DNA from: JAOUEA01 sp046732015
Lineage (GTDB): Bacteria > Actinomycetota > UBA4738 > HRBIN12
Direction of reading: 5' to 3'
Assembly (NCBI GenBank): GCA_046732015.1
Contig: JBKPMF010000112.1
Coordinates: forward strand, 1 to 25,435
Length of the DNA: 25,435 nt
Part shown: piece by piece, positions 8,046 to 15,069 of the stretch
Position numbering within the stretch: the stretch's first letter is position 1
Layout of the letters: every line of letters begins with the position of its first letter
Translations under genes and position numbers: made by a program
The notes under the pieces: generated by a model
The model's database searches: none
What the model saw: only the letters and a program-made list of their open reading frames with translations
What the model was told of the DNA's origin: nothing

Positions 8046-10292
8046 TCAGTCGGACCAGCTCACCCCCACCTTGTACGTGCTGCGGTTCGAGGACGCCTTC
8101 AGGATCTCGATCCGCAGTCCCGAACCCGGCGTGATGACGCTCGCGAACGGGATGGCCGGGTCGTAGTAGGCGCCTTCGACCGAGTCGTCGAAGACCGACA
8201 CCGGATCCGCGTGCCACGCGAACGGCTTCAGCGAGCCGTCGTAGCGGACCGTGTGGATCGTGATGTCGTTGGCATCGACGCCGAACGCGGCGTCCCATGC
8301 CTGGATCCGCTCACGCCAGTACCCGCCGTTCGTCCCGGGCTGCTTCACGCCGTCCGGGTGGCTGTCCACCACCAGAACGGCACCGTGACCCGGGTGCTCG
8401 GAGGTGTTGTTGTCCGGGTAGCCGCTGTCGCGGTACCAAACCACCAGCCCCCGGGCGTTGCACCACTTCTCCAGCCAGTTGCCGTACAGGAACTGGTAGA
8501 CGCCGCACAGGTTCGAGTCCTGTCGGAGGTACGTGCGGGACTCCACCAGGTAGTAGTGGAACCGCTCGACCTGGAAACCGCCGTCCGTCAGCTGTGAGAA
8601 CCCGTCGAAGGTCCACACCGACGGATCGGTGGCATCGTCGACCGGGTCACCGTTCAGCTGGATCGAGTCGACCGCGAAGCCCTGCTGGGCCACGGCACCG
8701 TCGGTCCAATAGCGGAACCCGATGTCGGTGGCACCGGCCGGGATCGTGTACGTCCCGTCGACCCATCCGCTCGTGGTGCCCGTGATGCCCAGGCCCTGGT
8801 TCTGCCCGTTCGGGTTCGTCGAGGTGGACAGATCGCCGTCGGCGCTGTGCCAGGTGGCACCGTCGTCGTCGGAGTACTCGACGTAGGCGTAGTCCCAGTC
8901 CAGTTCGATGTCGTACTGGGTCCGGAAGGTCAGCTCGGTGTCCGAGCCCAACGCGCTCCCCAGGGAGCGCCGCATCGTGGTCTCGATGTCGTTGCCCTGA
9001 CCCGAGTAGTAATAGTTCGGGTCCGCGCCGTCGACCGGGAACACGGTGACGTCCTGGATGTAGTTCGGCAGGTTCACGCGGAGCGCCTGCCATCCGGACG
9101 TCGAGGCACCTTCGGCCGGGCCGATGTTGACGTTCTTCTCCTGGCCGGGGTTCACGGTGGCGAAGTCCGACCATCCGAGCACCAGCTTGTCCCACGCACC
9201 CATGTGGTACGGGTTGTCACCGATCGCGTCGGCACTGTCCGACGGCCAGCTCGACGCCATCAAGGTCCAGAAGTCCGCCGAGTTGTCGTTGGCTCCGGCC
9301 GTGTCGTAATGGTCCGGCAGGCCGAGGTCGTGGCCGTACTCGTGCGTGAACACGCCGGACGCGCCGTTCTCGGGCTCCGTGGTGTAGTCACCGACCCACA
9401 GCTTGGTCCCGGGCACGCGGTAGCCACCGAGCAAGCAGTGCTTCGGGCCCTTCGTGCCGATGCCGCCCTGTCCGGCGTACCAGCGGTGACTCCAGATCGC
9501 GTCGCCGCCCTGTGCGCCGCCGCCGGCCTCTTCGCCCTCGCCGGCGTGCACCAGCTGGAAGTGGTCGACGTAGCCGTCGGCCTCGTCGAAGTTGCCGTCG
9601 CCGTCACAGTCGTAGCGGTCCTGGGTGTCGACCATGCTCGGCGACCAGTCGATGCCCTCGTCGATGCCGCGCGTGGCCTGCAGGCCCGCCCGGATCACGC
9701 GGTAGACCGGACCGTTCAGGTTGTCCGATCCGTCACCGCTGGAGCCATTGGCACCGAACTCGGACTCCGGAGCGTCGATGTGCACCCACTTCGAGACCTG
9801 ACCCTCGACCGTGTACCGGCCTGAGCTCATCTCGAGGTAGTTGTCATGCATCGAATTGTGCCCGTACGAGCCGCCGCCCGGCGTGAACAGCATGTCGTGG
9901 AAATGCTTCCGGCTGAACGACGGCACCCAGTAGGTGCTGTTGTCCTGCGTGCGATCGGGTTCCGCGATCTGTCCGCGGACCGGGTCATCGAACTCCGCGA
10001 GGATCGTCACGATGTGATCGGTGTCCTCGAGGGCGTAGTCGACGAACTGCCCGTTCGGCAGTCGCAGGCGGCCGTTCTCGTTCGGCCGGGCGAGGCCGCG
10101 GGCCACGAGGTCGGCTGCGGTCTCCTTGTTCCCCATCCATTTCCGGACGAAATCCGGAAGCGGTTTGACGTCCCCGACCGAGCGCTTCGCTCCCTTGATC
10201 CCTCCGTCGGCCGCGGGTTGCGCGGCGGCGGCTGAGGCGAACAAGGAACCGATGAGCGCGCAGGCGAGGAGGATGCTGGTACTCCGTCGCAT
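8046..10292 (-). CDS. Secreted immune-inhibitor-A-like M6 family metalloprotease
   Basis: 748-residue secreted zinc protease. The ATG at 10292 is preceded by GGAGGGGG and gives MRRSTSILLACALIGSLFAS with an AAAA-Q signal-peptidase-type cleavage region, so it is preferred to an upstream ATG at 10367. After a propeptide-like region (about 30-100) comes the catalytic domain with the zinc motif HEYGHDLGLPDHYD at about 317-330 and the M6-type MGAWDKLVLGW near 363-373. An Asp-rich DCDGDGNFDEADG segment near 228-240 could bind calcium. A beta-sandwich-like module follows (about 440-550, ending GFAVDSIQLNGD). Family members degrade extracellular proteins, and in Bacillus they cleave host peptides. Here a nutritional role is equally likely. 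It is a single-gene unit with its own promoter. Confidence 0.92.
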   Translation of the reverse strand: MRRSTSILLACALIGSLFASAAAAQPAADGGIKGAKRSVGDVKPLPDFVRKWMGNKETAADLVARGLARPNENGRLRLPNGQFVDYALEDTDHIVTILAEFDDPVRGQIAEPDRTQDNSTYWVPSFSRKHFHDMLFTPGGGSYGHNSMHDNYLEMSSGRYTVEGQVSKWVHIDAPESEFGANGSSGDGSDNLNGPVYRVIRAGLQATRGIDEGIDWSPSMVDTQDRYDCDGDGNFDEADGYVDHFQLVHAGEGEEAGGGAQGGDAIWSHRWYAGQGGIGTKGPKHCLLGGYRVPGTKLWVGDYTTEPENGASGVFTHEYGHDLGLPDHYDTAGANDNSADFWTLMASSWPSDSADAIGDNPYHMGAWDKLVLGWSDFATVNPGQEKNVNIGPAEGASTSGWQALRVNLPNYIQDVTVFPVDGADPNYYYSGQGNDIETTMRRSLGSALGSDTELTFRTQYDIELDWDYAYVEYSDDDGATWHSADGDLSTSTNPNGQNQGLGITGTTSGWVDGTYTIPAGATDIGFRYWTDGAVAQQGFAVDSIQLNGDPVDDATDPSVWTFDGFSQLTDGGFQVERFHYYLVESRTYLRQDSNLCGVYQFLYGNWLEKWCNARGLVVWYRDSGYPDNNTSEHPGHGAVLVVDSHPDGVKQPGTNGGYWRERIQAWDAAFGVDANDITIHTVRYDGSLKPFAWHADPVSVFDDSVEGAYYDPAIPFASVITPGSGLRIEILKASSNRSTYKVGVSWSD

Positions 10293-10362
10293 ATGGCGCG
10301 GACCCCCTCCACTCGGGCCGGACGCCTTGTGGGCGACCGGCTCTGGCCTTCGTGCGGACGCT

Positions 10363-10392
10363 GTCATACCCGTTCGCGAACGAAGTAGTCAA
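10363..10392 (-). promoter_or_regulatory. Promoter of the M6 protease gene with internal palindrome
   Basis: On the minus strand, TTGACT (10387-10392) is followed by an 18-base spacer and TATGAC (10363-10368), about 70 bases before the protease ATG. The spacer contains the perfect 12-base palindrome CGTTCGCGAACG (10371-10382), a position where a bound repressor would block RNA polymerase. Seen by eye. No regulator gene is nearby. Confidence 0.6.
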
Positions 10393-10418
10393 TCCAACCA
10401 AAGGCTAGAGATCGTCCT

Positions 10419-10673
10419 TCAGCGCAGGCGGATCTTCTCGGACGTCTCGATCTGGATCACCTTGCCGTCCTGCATGACCAGCACGACCGTGCCGTACGGG
10501 ATGTCCGAAAGCAGCTCGTGGACGTGCATCAACAGTTTCCGCTGCTCCGGCTCCAGCACGGCGAAGCGCAGGACCTCGTCCGGGATCTTCTTCGCGACCG
10601 GACCGCTCAGGTCAGCTGGTCCGGGGCCACCCGCATCCATGTCCGGCAGTCTCGCCGCGCTCGCGTCCGGCAC
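10419..10673 (-). CDS. YezD-family (DUF2292) small protein, sulfate-operon copy
   Basis: 84-residue protein of unknown biochemical function. The C-terminal half carries the family core, here DIPYGTVVLVMQDGKVIQIE followed by TSEKIRLR, a small beta-hairpin-rich domain. The N-terminal half (about 35 residues, rich in Ala, Pro and Gly) is variable. The GTG start at 10673 is 9 bases after the cysA stop and is preceded by GAGGA, so it is the last gene of the sbp-cysT-cysW-cysA operon. A second family member is encoded at 16408. An internal ATG 12 codons in is a possible alternative start. Location suggests a role linked to sulfur uptake or assimilation, but nothing in the protein shows a reaction. 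Confidence 0.85.
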   Translation of the reverse strand: MPDASAARLPDMDAGGPGPADLSGPVAKKIPDEVLRFAVLEPEQRKLLMHVHELLSDIPYGTVVLVMQDGKVIQIETSEKIRLR

Positions 10674-10682
10674 CGGTCCTCG

Positions 10683-11810
10683 TCACGCCGTTCCGGCGGT
10701 GGCTCGGTCGGACGGCGGCACGTCGATCTCAGCGTCCGCGTCGACCTCATCGGGATCGGCGCTGTGCACCTCGCGGAGGAACGCCTTCGGATTGCGAAGA
10801 TCGAGGGTCACGGTGTCGCCTTCCTCGGCGCCATCCAACTCCTCCTGCGGGACGTGCGCCACCAGGGTGTGGCCGTCGGCCAGACGGAGGGTCAAGCGCG
10901 CGAGCCATCCGAGGGAGGCGATTCGCTCGATCGTGGCGGTGAAGTCGCCGTCTCGCCCGCCCTTCTGGCGGACCCGAACGTCGTGGGGCCGGACGAAGGC
11001 GGTCGCGGGCGAGCCATCGGCAAGGTGTGCCGCGCCGGCCACGCGAACGGACCCGAGGTGCACGTGTCCATCACGCACCTCGCCGTGCAGCACGTTGGCC
11101 GAACCGACGAACCCGGCGACGAACGGCGTGGCGGGATCGTCGTAGATCTCCGCCGGCGAGCCCACCTGCTCGACGCGGCCTTCGTGCATCACCACGATCT
11201 GATTGGCCAGCTCCAGCGCTTCCTCCTGATCGTGGGTCACGAGCAGGCTGGTCACGCCGAGTTCGCGGTGCAGGCCGTCGAGCCAATGCCGAAGGTCCTG
11301 ACGCACCTTCGCGTCGAGCGCGCCGAACGGCTCATCGAGCAGCAGCACGTCGGGTCGCGGGGCGAGCGCCCGTGCGAGGGCCACCCGCTGGCGCTGACCC
11401 CCCGACAGCTGGTCCGGGTATCGCTTGGCGAACGGCGCCAGTTGGACGAGCTCCAGGAGCTCCTCCACGCGTTGGTTCTTCACGTCCTTCGGCTGCTTGC
11501 GGACGGCGAGGCCGAACGCGACGTTGTCCGCGACGGTCATGTGCCGGAACAGGGCGAAGTGCTGGAACACGAAGCCGACCCTGCGCTCCTGCACGCTCTT
11601 GGCGGTCAACTCGACGTCACCCATCCGGATGTGGCCGTCGTTCGGCGTCTCCAGACCCGCGATCATCCGCAGGACGGTGCTCTTGCCCGAACCCGACGGT
11701 CCGAGCAGCGCGGTGATCGCACCTCCGGGCGCCGTGAACGAGACGTCTTTGACCGCTTCGAACTTGCCGAACCGCTTGGTGAGCTGCTCCACCACGATCG
11801 GCGTGCTCAT
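10683..11810 (-). CDS. cysA: Sulfate/thiosulfate ABC transporter ATP-binding protein CysA
   Basis: 375-residue ATPase powering sulfate import through CysT/CysW. The nucleotide-binding domain shows Walker A GPSGSGKST, Q-loop VFQHFALF, signature LSGGQRQRVALARAL, Walker B VLLLDEPFGALDA and the switch histidine in LLVTHDQEEA. The segment VRQDLRHWLDGLHRELG and the C-terminal regulatory (TOBE-like) part with VGSANVLHGEVRDGHVHLG are typical of CysA. A 25-residue acidic tail extends beyond the usual end. The ATG at 11810 overlaps the cysW stop by 4 bases. The upstream continuation of the frame lies within cysW. Confidence 0.95.
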   Translation of the reverse strand: MSTPIVVEQLTKRFGKFEAVKDVSFTAPGGAITALLGPSGSGKSTVLRMIAGLETPNDGHIRMGDVELTAKSVQERRVGFVFQHFALFRHMTVADNVAFGLAVRKQPKDVKNQRVEELLELVQLAPFAKRYPDQLSGGQRQRVALARALAPRPDVLLLDEPFGALDAKVRQDLRHWLDGLHRELGVTSLLVTHDQEEALELANQIVVMHEGRVEQVGSPAEIYDDPATPFVAGFVGSANVLHGEVRDGHVHLGSVRVAGAAHLADGSPATAFVRPHDVRVRQKGGRDGDFTATIERIASLGWLARLTLRLADGHTLVAHVPQEELDGAEEGDTVTLDLRNPKAFLREVHSADPDEVDADAEIDVPPSDRATAGTA

Positions 11811-12679
11811 GTGCGTACCTTCCTTCCTTCGATGCGACGACGCGAAGCTTCGATCGTCACCAGCAAGACGATGGAGACGGCGGCCAGCGTGATGGCCACG
11901 ATGTAGGCCTCGGTGGTCTGGCGTTCCTCGATCGCCGTGAAGATGAACAGGGTCGCCGTCTCGGTCTTGCCCTTGATCAAACCGCTCACGATGAGCACCG
12001 CGCCGATCTCGCCGATCGAGCGCGCGGTGGTGAGGGCGACCCCGTACAACAGGCCCCATCGGATGTTCGGCATCGTGACCTTGCGCCAGGTCTGCAGGAT
12101 CGAGGCGCCGAGCGTCCTGGCGGCGTCCTCTTCGTCCTTGCCGATCTCCTGCAGCACCGGCACGACCTCACGGATCGTGAACGGGATGCAGATGAAGATC
12201 GTGACCAGCACCATCGAGGGCACCGCGAACAGGATCTTGATCCCGCGTGCGTCGAAGAACTCGTAGAGCCATCCGCCGAGTCCGAACAAGATCGCGCAGG
12301 CGAGGCCGACGGTGACCGGCGACAGGGCGAACGGCAGGTCGACCAGGGCGTTCAAGAGCGACTTGCCCACGAAGTGCTGGCGCACCAGCACCCACGCCGT
12401 GATGACCCCGAAGAAGGTCGTCACGACCAACGTGATCGCCGTGATGACGGCCGTCAGGAAGAACGCGTGCTGCACATCAGGCCGCTGGAACGTCTCGACG
12501 ATCGTGCTCAGGCCCGCCTCGAGCGCGGTCCACACGATGCCGACCAGGGGCAGCAGCAACAGCACGCCCACGTAGAGGAAGCACAGGGTGACGATCCCGG
12601 CCCGCACCAGCCGGCGCCTGCGCGTGCCGGGCAGGTCGGTGGTGTGGGCGGGCTCGGCGGTCTGGGGATAGGCGCTCAT
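11807..12679 (-). CDS. cysW: Sulfate ABC transporter permease CysW
   Basis: 290-residue inner-membrane permease with about six hydrophobic segments, starting with LVRAGIVTLCFLYVGVLLLL. The cytoplasmic coupling (EAA) loop is DEEDAARTLGASILQTWRKV. The segment FGVITAWVLVRQHFVGKSLL and the TTARSIGEIGAVLIVSGLIKGKTETATLFI region are characteristic of CysW. It forms the channel together with CysT. Its ATG overlaps the cysT stop by one base (TGATG), and its stop overlaps the cysA start (ATGA). Confidence 0.95.
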   Translation of the reverse strand: MSAYPQTAEPAHTTDLPGTRRRRLVRAGIVTLCFLYVGVLLLLPLVGIVWTALEAGLSTIVETFQRPDVQHAFFLTAVITAITLVVTTFFGVITAWVLVRQHFVGKSLLNALVDLPFALSPVTVGLACAILFGLGGWLYEFFDARGIKILFAVPSMVLVTIFICIPFTIREVVPVLQEIGKDEEDAARTLGASILQTWRKVTMPNIRWGLLYGVALTTARSIGEIGAVLIVSGLIKGKTETATLFIFTAIEERQTTEAYIVAITLAAVSIVLLVTIEASRRRIEGRKVRT

Positions 12680-13539
12680 CAGGACTCCTCCTTGCGGCGC
12701 AAGAGTCGTCCGGTGACGAGCACCAGCACGAACGACAGGGCGAACAGCACGGTCGCCACCGCCGCGGCCTCGATCGGGCGGAACTGGTTCGCGAGCTGGA
12801 AGATGAACACGGGCGCCGTCAGGGTCTTGTTCGGCACGTTGCCGGCCACGAGCACGACGCTGCCGAACTCACCGAGGCACCGGGCGAAGGTGAGCAGTGT
12901 GCCGCCGACGATCGCCGGCCGGATCGCCGGCAACACGATCCGGTAGAACGTGGTCCACGCGTTGGCGCCCAGCGTGGCAGCCGCCTCTTCCTCGGCGGTG
13001 TCGAGTTCCTGGAGGACCGGCTGCACGCTGCGCACCACCAGCGGCAGCGTGACCACCAAGAGCGCGAGCATGATCGCGATCGGCGTGAAGATCACCTGGA
13101 TGCCCAGGTCGTCGAGGAACCCACCGATCATCGAGTTGGGTCCGTAGAGGGCCACCAGCATCACGCCCGTGACCAACGTGGGGATCGCCAGCGGCAGGTC
13201 GACGACGGCGGACAACGTCCGTCGACCGGGGAACTGGTAGCGGACCAACGCGTAGGCAAGCATGGTGCCCATCACCGCGCTGATGATCGCCGCCAAGGTC
13301 GAGGTGACGAGGGTGAGGCGGATCGCCGCGACCGCCCCGGGGACGTTCAATGCCGAGCGCAATCCTTCGAGCCCGTCGCCGAACCCCTTCGTGATGACCG
13401 CCGCCACCGGCAGCGCCACCATCGCCCCGAGATAGACGATGGCAGCGCCGCGCAAGGTCATGCGTCGCAGCCGTGCAGCTGACCTCGGAGAGAGCCGGGT
13501 CCGACTGCGAGGCGCGGTAACCTGCGCGGCGCTGCTCAT
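12679..13539 (-). CDS. cysT: Sulfate ABC transporter permease CysT (CysU)
   Basis: 286-residue membrane partner of CysW. Hydrophobic segments begin with GAAIVYLGAMVALPVAAVI (residues about 31-49). The segment ALVRYQFPGRRTLSAVVDLP with LAIPTLVTGVMLVALYGPNS and the coupling loop AEEEAAATLGANAWTTFYRIVLP fit the family. FARCLGEFGSVVLVAGNVP is a typical CysT stretch. The gene begins 42 bases after the sbp stop and overlaps cysW by one base. The first 25 residues are Arg/Ser rich and cytoplasmic. Confidence 0.95.
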   Translation of the reverse strand: MSSAAQVTAPRSRTRLSPRSAARLRRMTLRGAAIVYLGAMVALPVAAVITKGFGDGLEGLRSALNVPGAVAAIRLTLVTSTLAAIISAVMGTMLAYALVRYQFPGRRTLSAVVDLPLAIPTLVTGVMLVALYGPNSMIGGFLDDLGIQVIFTPIAIMLALLVVTLPLVVRSVQPVLQELDTAEEEAAATLGANAWTTFYRIVLPAIRPAIVGGTLLTFARCLGEFGSVVLVAGNVPNKTLTAPVFIFQLANQFRPIEAAAVATVLFALSFVLVLVTGRLLRRKEES

Positions 13540-13581
13540 CGCGTCTTCAACCTTCTTCCGTGTGTTGCCTCAGGGAGTTGC

Positions 13582-14655
13582 TCAGCCCGCCGCGATCGCC
13601 TGCGTGGCGATCCCGTTGTCGCTGAACAGCTCCTCGTTCAGGGCGTCCCAGCCACCGATCTGATCGACCGTGAACAGGTCCTGGATCGCCGGGAACTGGC
13701 CGCCACCCTTCTTCGCTTCCTTGATGTCGGTCGAGCGCAGGAAGCCCACGTCGGTGTAGAGCTCCTTGGCTTCGGGCGTGTGCAGGTAGGCGACGAACGC
13801 CTCGGCCACGTCACGCACGCAGTGCTCGTCGACCCACTTGTCGACGATCGCGACCGGGTTCTCGATCAGGACGGTCGACGGCGGGTACACCGCTTCGTCG
13901 TCCAGACCGGCGTCCTGCGCCGTCAGCACCTCGTTCTCGTAGGTGATGGCCACGTCGCCGTTGCCCGCCTCGAAGTTCTGGATCGAGTCGCGGGCGCTCT
14001 TGTCGAAGACCGTCACGTTGCCGAGCACGTTCTGCATCAGCGTCGTGGCAGCGGCGGTGTCGTCCTTGGCCACCCCCGCGTATCCGCGAAGGGCCGAGCC
14101 CCACAGGGAGACGAGGTTCCAGCGCGCGCCGCCGCTCGAGGCGGGGTCGGGCGTCAGGATCTCGGTGCCGTCGGCGGTGAGGTCGTCCCAGTCCGCGTAC
14201 CCGTTCGGGTTACCAGGCCGGACGTCGAAGACCACGACCGAGGTCGAGACCATGCCCTTGTCGGGCGCGTCCTGCCAGGCGTCGGACGTGAGACCGGCGT
14301 CGACGATCTGCTGGACGTCGGGGGCGAGCGACAGCGCCACGACGTCGGCTTCGTAGCCCGCGATCACGTTGGCGGCCTGCGTGGTCGAGCCCGCGTAGGA
14401 CTCCTGGAAGATCACGTTCTGGTCGTCGTGCTCTTCCTTCCACTTCGACACGAACGCGGGGATGATCTTGCCGTATGCCTCGCGTGGCGTGCTGTAGGCG
14501 GCGAAGTTGATGACGGGCGTGTCGGCCGGCGTGCAGGCGCCGTCGGCGCTGGCACTACCGGATCCACCGTCGCTGTCCGAGGAGCAGGCAGCGAGCACGA
14601 TGGCGAGGGAGGCGAACAGGGCGACACCCTGCAGCTTCCGGGAACGGAACAGCAT
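13582..14655 (-). CDS. sbp: Sulfate-binding lipoprotein
   Basis: 357-residue extracytoplasmic binding protein that delivers sulfate or thiosulfate to CysTW. The ATG at 14655 is preceded by AAAGGAGC and gives MLFRSRKLQGVALFASLAIV followed by the lipobox LAAC, so it should be a membrane-anchored lipoprotein. Sulfate-binding family motifs include VISGYEAD-like VIAGYEADVVALSLAPDVQQ, DAGLTSDAWQD, PNGYADWDDLTADGTEILTP, SSGGARWNLVSLWGSALRGY, and GDVAITYENEV. The frame continues upstream to 14829, but that part is the untranslated leader with repeats and no ribosome site. It is the first gene of the cys operon, with a 154-base leader carrying two copies of the motif described below. Confidence 0.95.
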   Translation of the reverse strand: MLFRSRKLQGVALFASLAIVLAACSSDSDGGSGSASADGACTPADTPVINFAAYSTPREAYGKIIPAFVSKWKEEHDDQNVIFQESYAGSTTQAANVIAGYEADVVALSLAPDVQQIVDAGLTSDAWQDAPDKGMVSTSVVVFDVRPGNPNGYADWDDLTADGTEILTPDPASSGGARWNLVSLWGSALRGYAGVAKDDTAAATTLMQNVLGNVTVFDKSARDSIQNFEAGNGDVAITYENEVLTAQDAGLDDEAVYPPSTVLIENPVAIVDKWVDEHCVRDVAEAFVAYLHTPEAKELYTDVGFLRSTDIKEAKKGGGQFPAIQDLFTVDQIGGWDALNEELFSDNGIATQAIAAG

Positions 14656-14703
14656 CCGAGCTCCTTTCGATCGACCGGGAGAGCCCCGGCGGCCTTGGGC
14701 TCG

Positions 14704-14721
14704 GCCTCCGGTGGTCCGGTC
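14704..14721 (-). promoter_or_regulatory. sbp leader motif, copy 2 (tandem)
   Basis: Minus-strand GACCGGACCACCGGAGGC, differing from copy 1 by one loop base and 76 bases downstream of it in the same leader. It is followed by a GAGCCC/GGGCTC stem. Its CCGAGC can alternatively pair with GCTCGG directly before the sbp ATG, which could hide the ribosome-binding region. The pairing is drawn by eye, without an energy calculation. Confidence 0.55.
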
Positions 14722-14779
14722 AACCGAAACGAGATCCACATCGTTGACGGAACACGAGGTTCCGCGAAACACAGGCAGC

Positions 14780-14797
14780 GCCTCCGGCGGTCCGGTC
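14780..14797 (-). promoter_or_regulatory. sbp leader motif, copy 1 (GACCGG-ACCG-CCGGAGGC class)
   Basis: Minus-strand GACCGGACCGCCGGAGGC, a 4-bp CCGG/CCGG hairpin with a 4-base loop, flanked by GA and AGGC. It lies 18 bases after the TACTTC -10 box, so at the very 5' end of the sbp transcript. A second hairpin, CGGAAC-CTCGT-GTTCCG, follows about 20 bases later. The motif recurs at 14704, 14961 and 16340. Confidence 0.65.
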
Positions 14798-14815
14798 GGC
14801 GCGGCAACGCAGATA

Positions 14816-14845
14816 GAAGTACCGGTCACGACCCGGGGGTGTCAA
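14816..14845 (-). promoter_or_regulatory. Promoter of the sbp-cysTWA-yezD operon
   Basis: On the minus strand, TTGACA (14840-14845) is separated by 18 bases from TACTTC (14816-14821). The predicted transcription start near 14809 gives a leader of about 154 bases before the sbp ATG. The box sequences and spacing match the two plus-strand promoters at 14918 and 16298. Confidence 0.7.
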
Positions 14846-14917
14846 GCGTCGAAGGTCTCGACCGTCTGGCGAACACACCATCGTCACAAGTCTCAACAGA
14901 AGCGGCCGAAAGTCGCG

Positions 14918-14947
14918 TTGACCGGGAGCGCCGGGCGCCACTACCCT
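14918..14947 (+). promoter_or_regulatory. Promoter of the Na/Pi-fold transporter gene
   Basis: TTGACC (14918-14923), an 18-base spacer, then TACCCT (14942-14947). The start is predicted near 14954, giving a leader of about 116 bases to the ATG at 15070. The motif GACCGG begins 13 bases after the -10 box, the same distance as in the yezD promoter at 16298. Confidence 0.65.
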
Positions 14948-14960
14948 TCCAGGTGCAGCT

Positions 14961-15048
14961 GACCGGAAACACCGGAGGCCGCAACGTCGATCCATCGCCG
15001 TTCTCCTTCGGGGGAGCGACCCCCAGCACCGAGACGTTGCGGCCATTT
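14961..15048 (+). promoter_or_regulatory. Structured leader of the transporter gene: motif hairpin plus 12-bp stem
   Basis: The motif GACCGG-AAACA-CCGGAGGC (14961-14979) is a CCGG/CCGG hairpin with a 5-base loop. It merges into a perfect 12-bp inverted repeat, GGCCGCAACGTC (14977-14988) with GACGTTGCGGCC (15033-15044), followed by ATTTCCGTTCC. Inside the long stem two mutually exclusive hairpins are possible: a CTCC/GGGG-type pair around TTCG, or GGGGG-AGCGA-CCCCC. The layout parallels the leader at 16340. The transporter ATG is 25 bases after the stem, with AGGAGA as ribosome site. Confidence 0.65.
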
Positions 15049-15069
15049 CCGTTCCTGGCAGGAGAGAGC

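Larger units (their letters stand above)
14656..15069. promoter_or_regulatory. Divergent control region between sbp and the Na/Pi-fold transporter gene
   Basis: 414 bases without a protein-coding gene that I can support. The region holds two back-to-back promoters whose -35 boxes are 72 bases apart, and two structured leaders. The sbp leader carries two copies of the GACCGG hairpin motif. The transporter leader carries one copy plus a 12-bp stem. These are listed separately. Reading frames cross the region in all directions, as expected at this GC content, but none has a ribosome site or recognisable homology. Confidence 0.8.

Noticed and set aside
10371..10382. LexA (SOS) box in the M6 promoter
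   Set aside because: The dyad is GTTCGCGAAC, the arms in the opposite order and spacing from the actinobacterial CGAAC-N4-GTTCG SOS box.
12374..12946. Plus-strand open frame opposite cysW/cysT
   Set aside because: Antisense to two strongly supported permease genes, with translation rich in Arg, Asp and Gln typical of shadow frames.
14656..14829. N-terminal extension of sbp through the leader
   Set aside because: The frame is open, but the ATG at 14655 has AAAGGAGC and begins a standard lipoprotein signal. The extension covers the repeats and the promoter edge.
14700..14962. Cysteine-containing leader peptide of the kind known for actinobacterial cys operons
   Set aside because: Short frames can be drawn ending at the TGA in GCTGACC, but they have no start codon or ribosome site within the predicted transcript, and the motif's loop length changes between copies by one base, which does not fit coding.
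13780..15069. Plus-strand frame continuous with the transporter gene and extending back over sbp
   Set aside because: The part before 15070 is antisense to sbp or lies in the leader. The ATG at 15070 has a good ribosome site and starts a plausible transporter.
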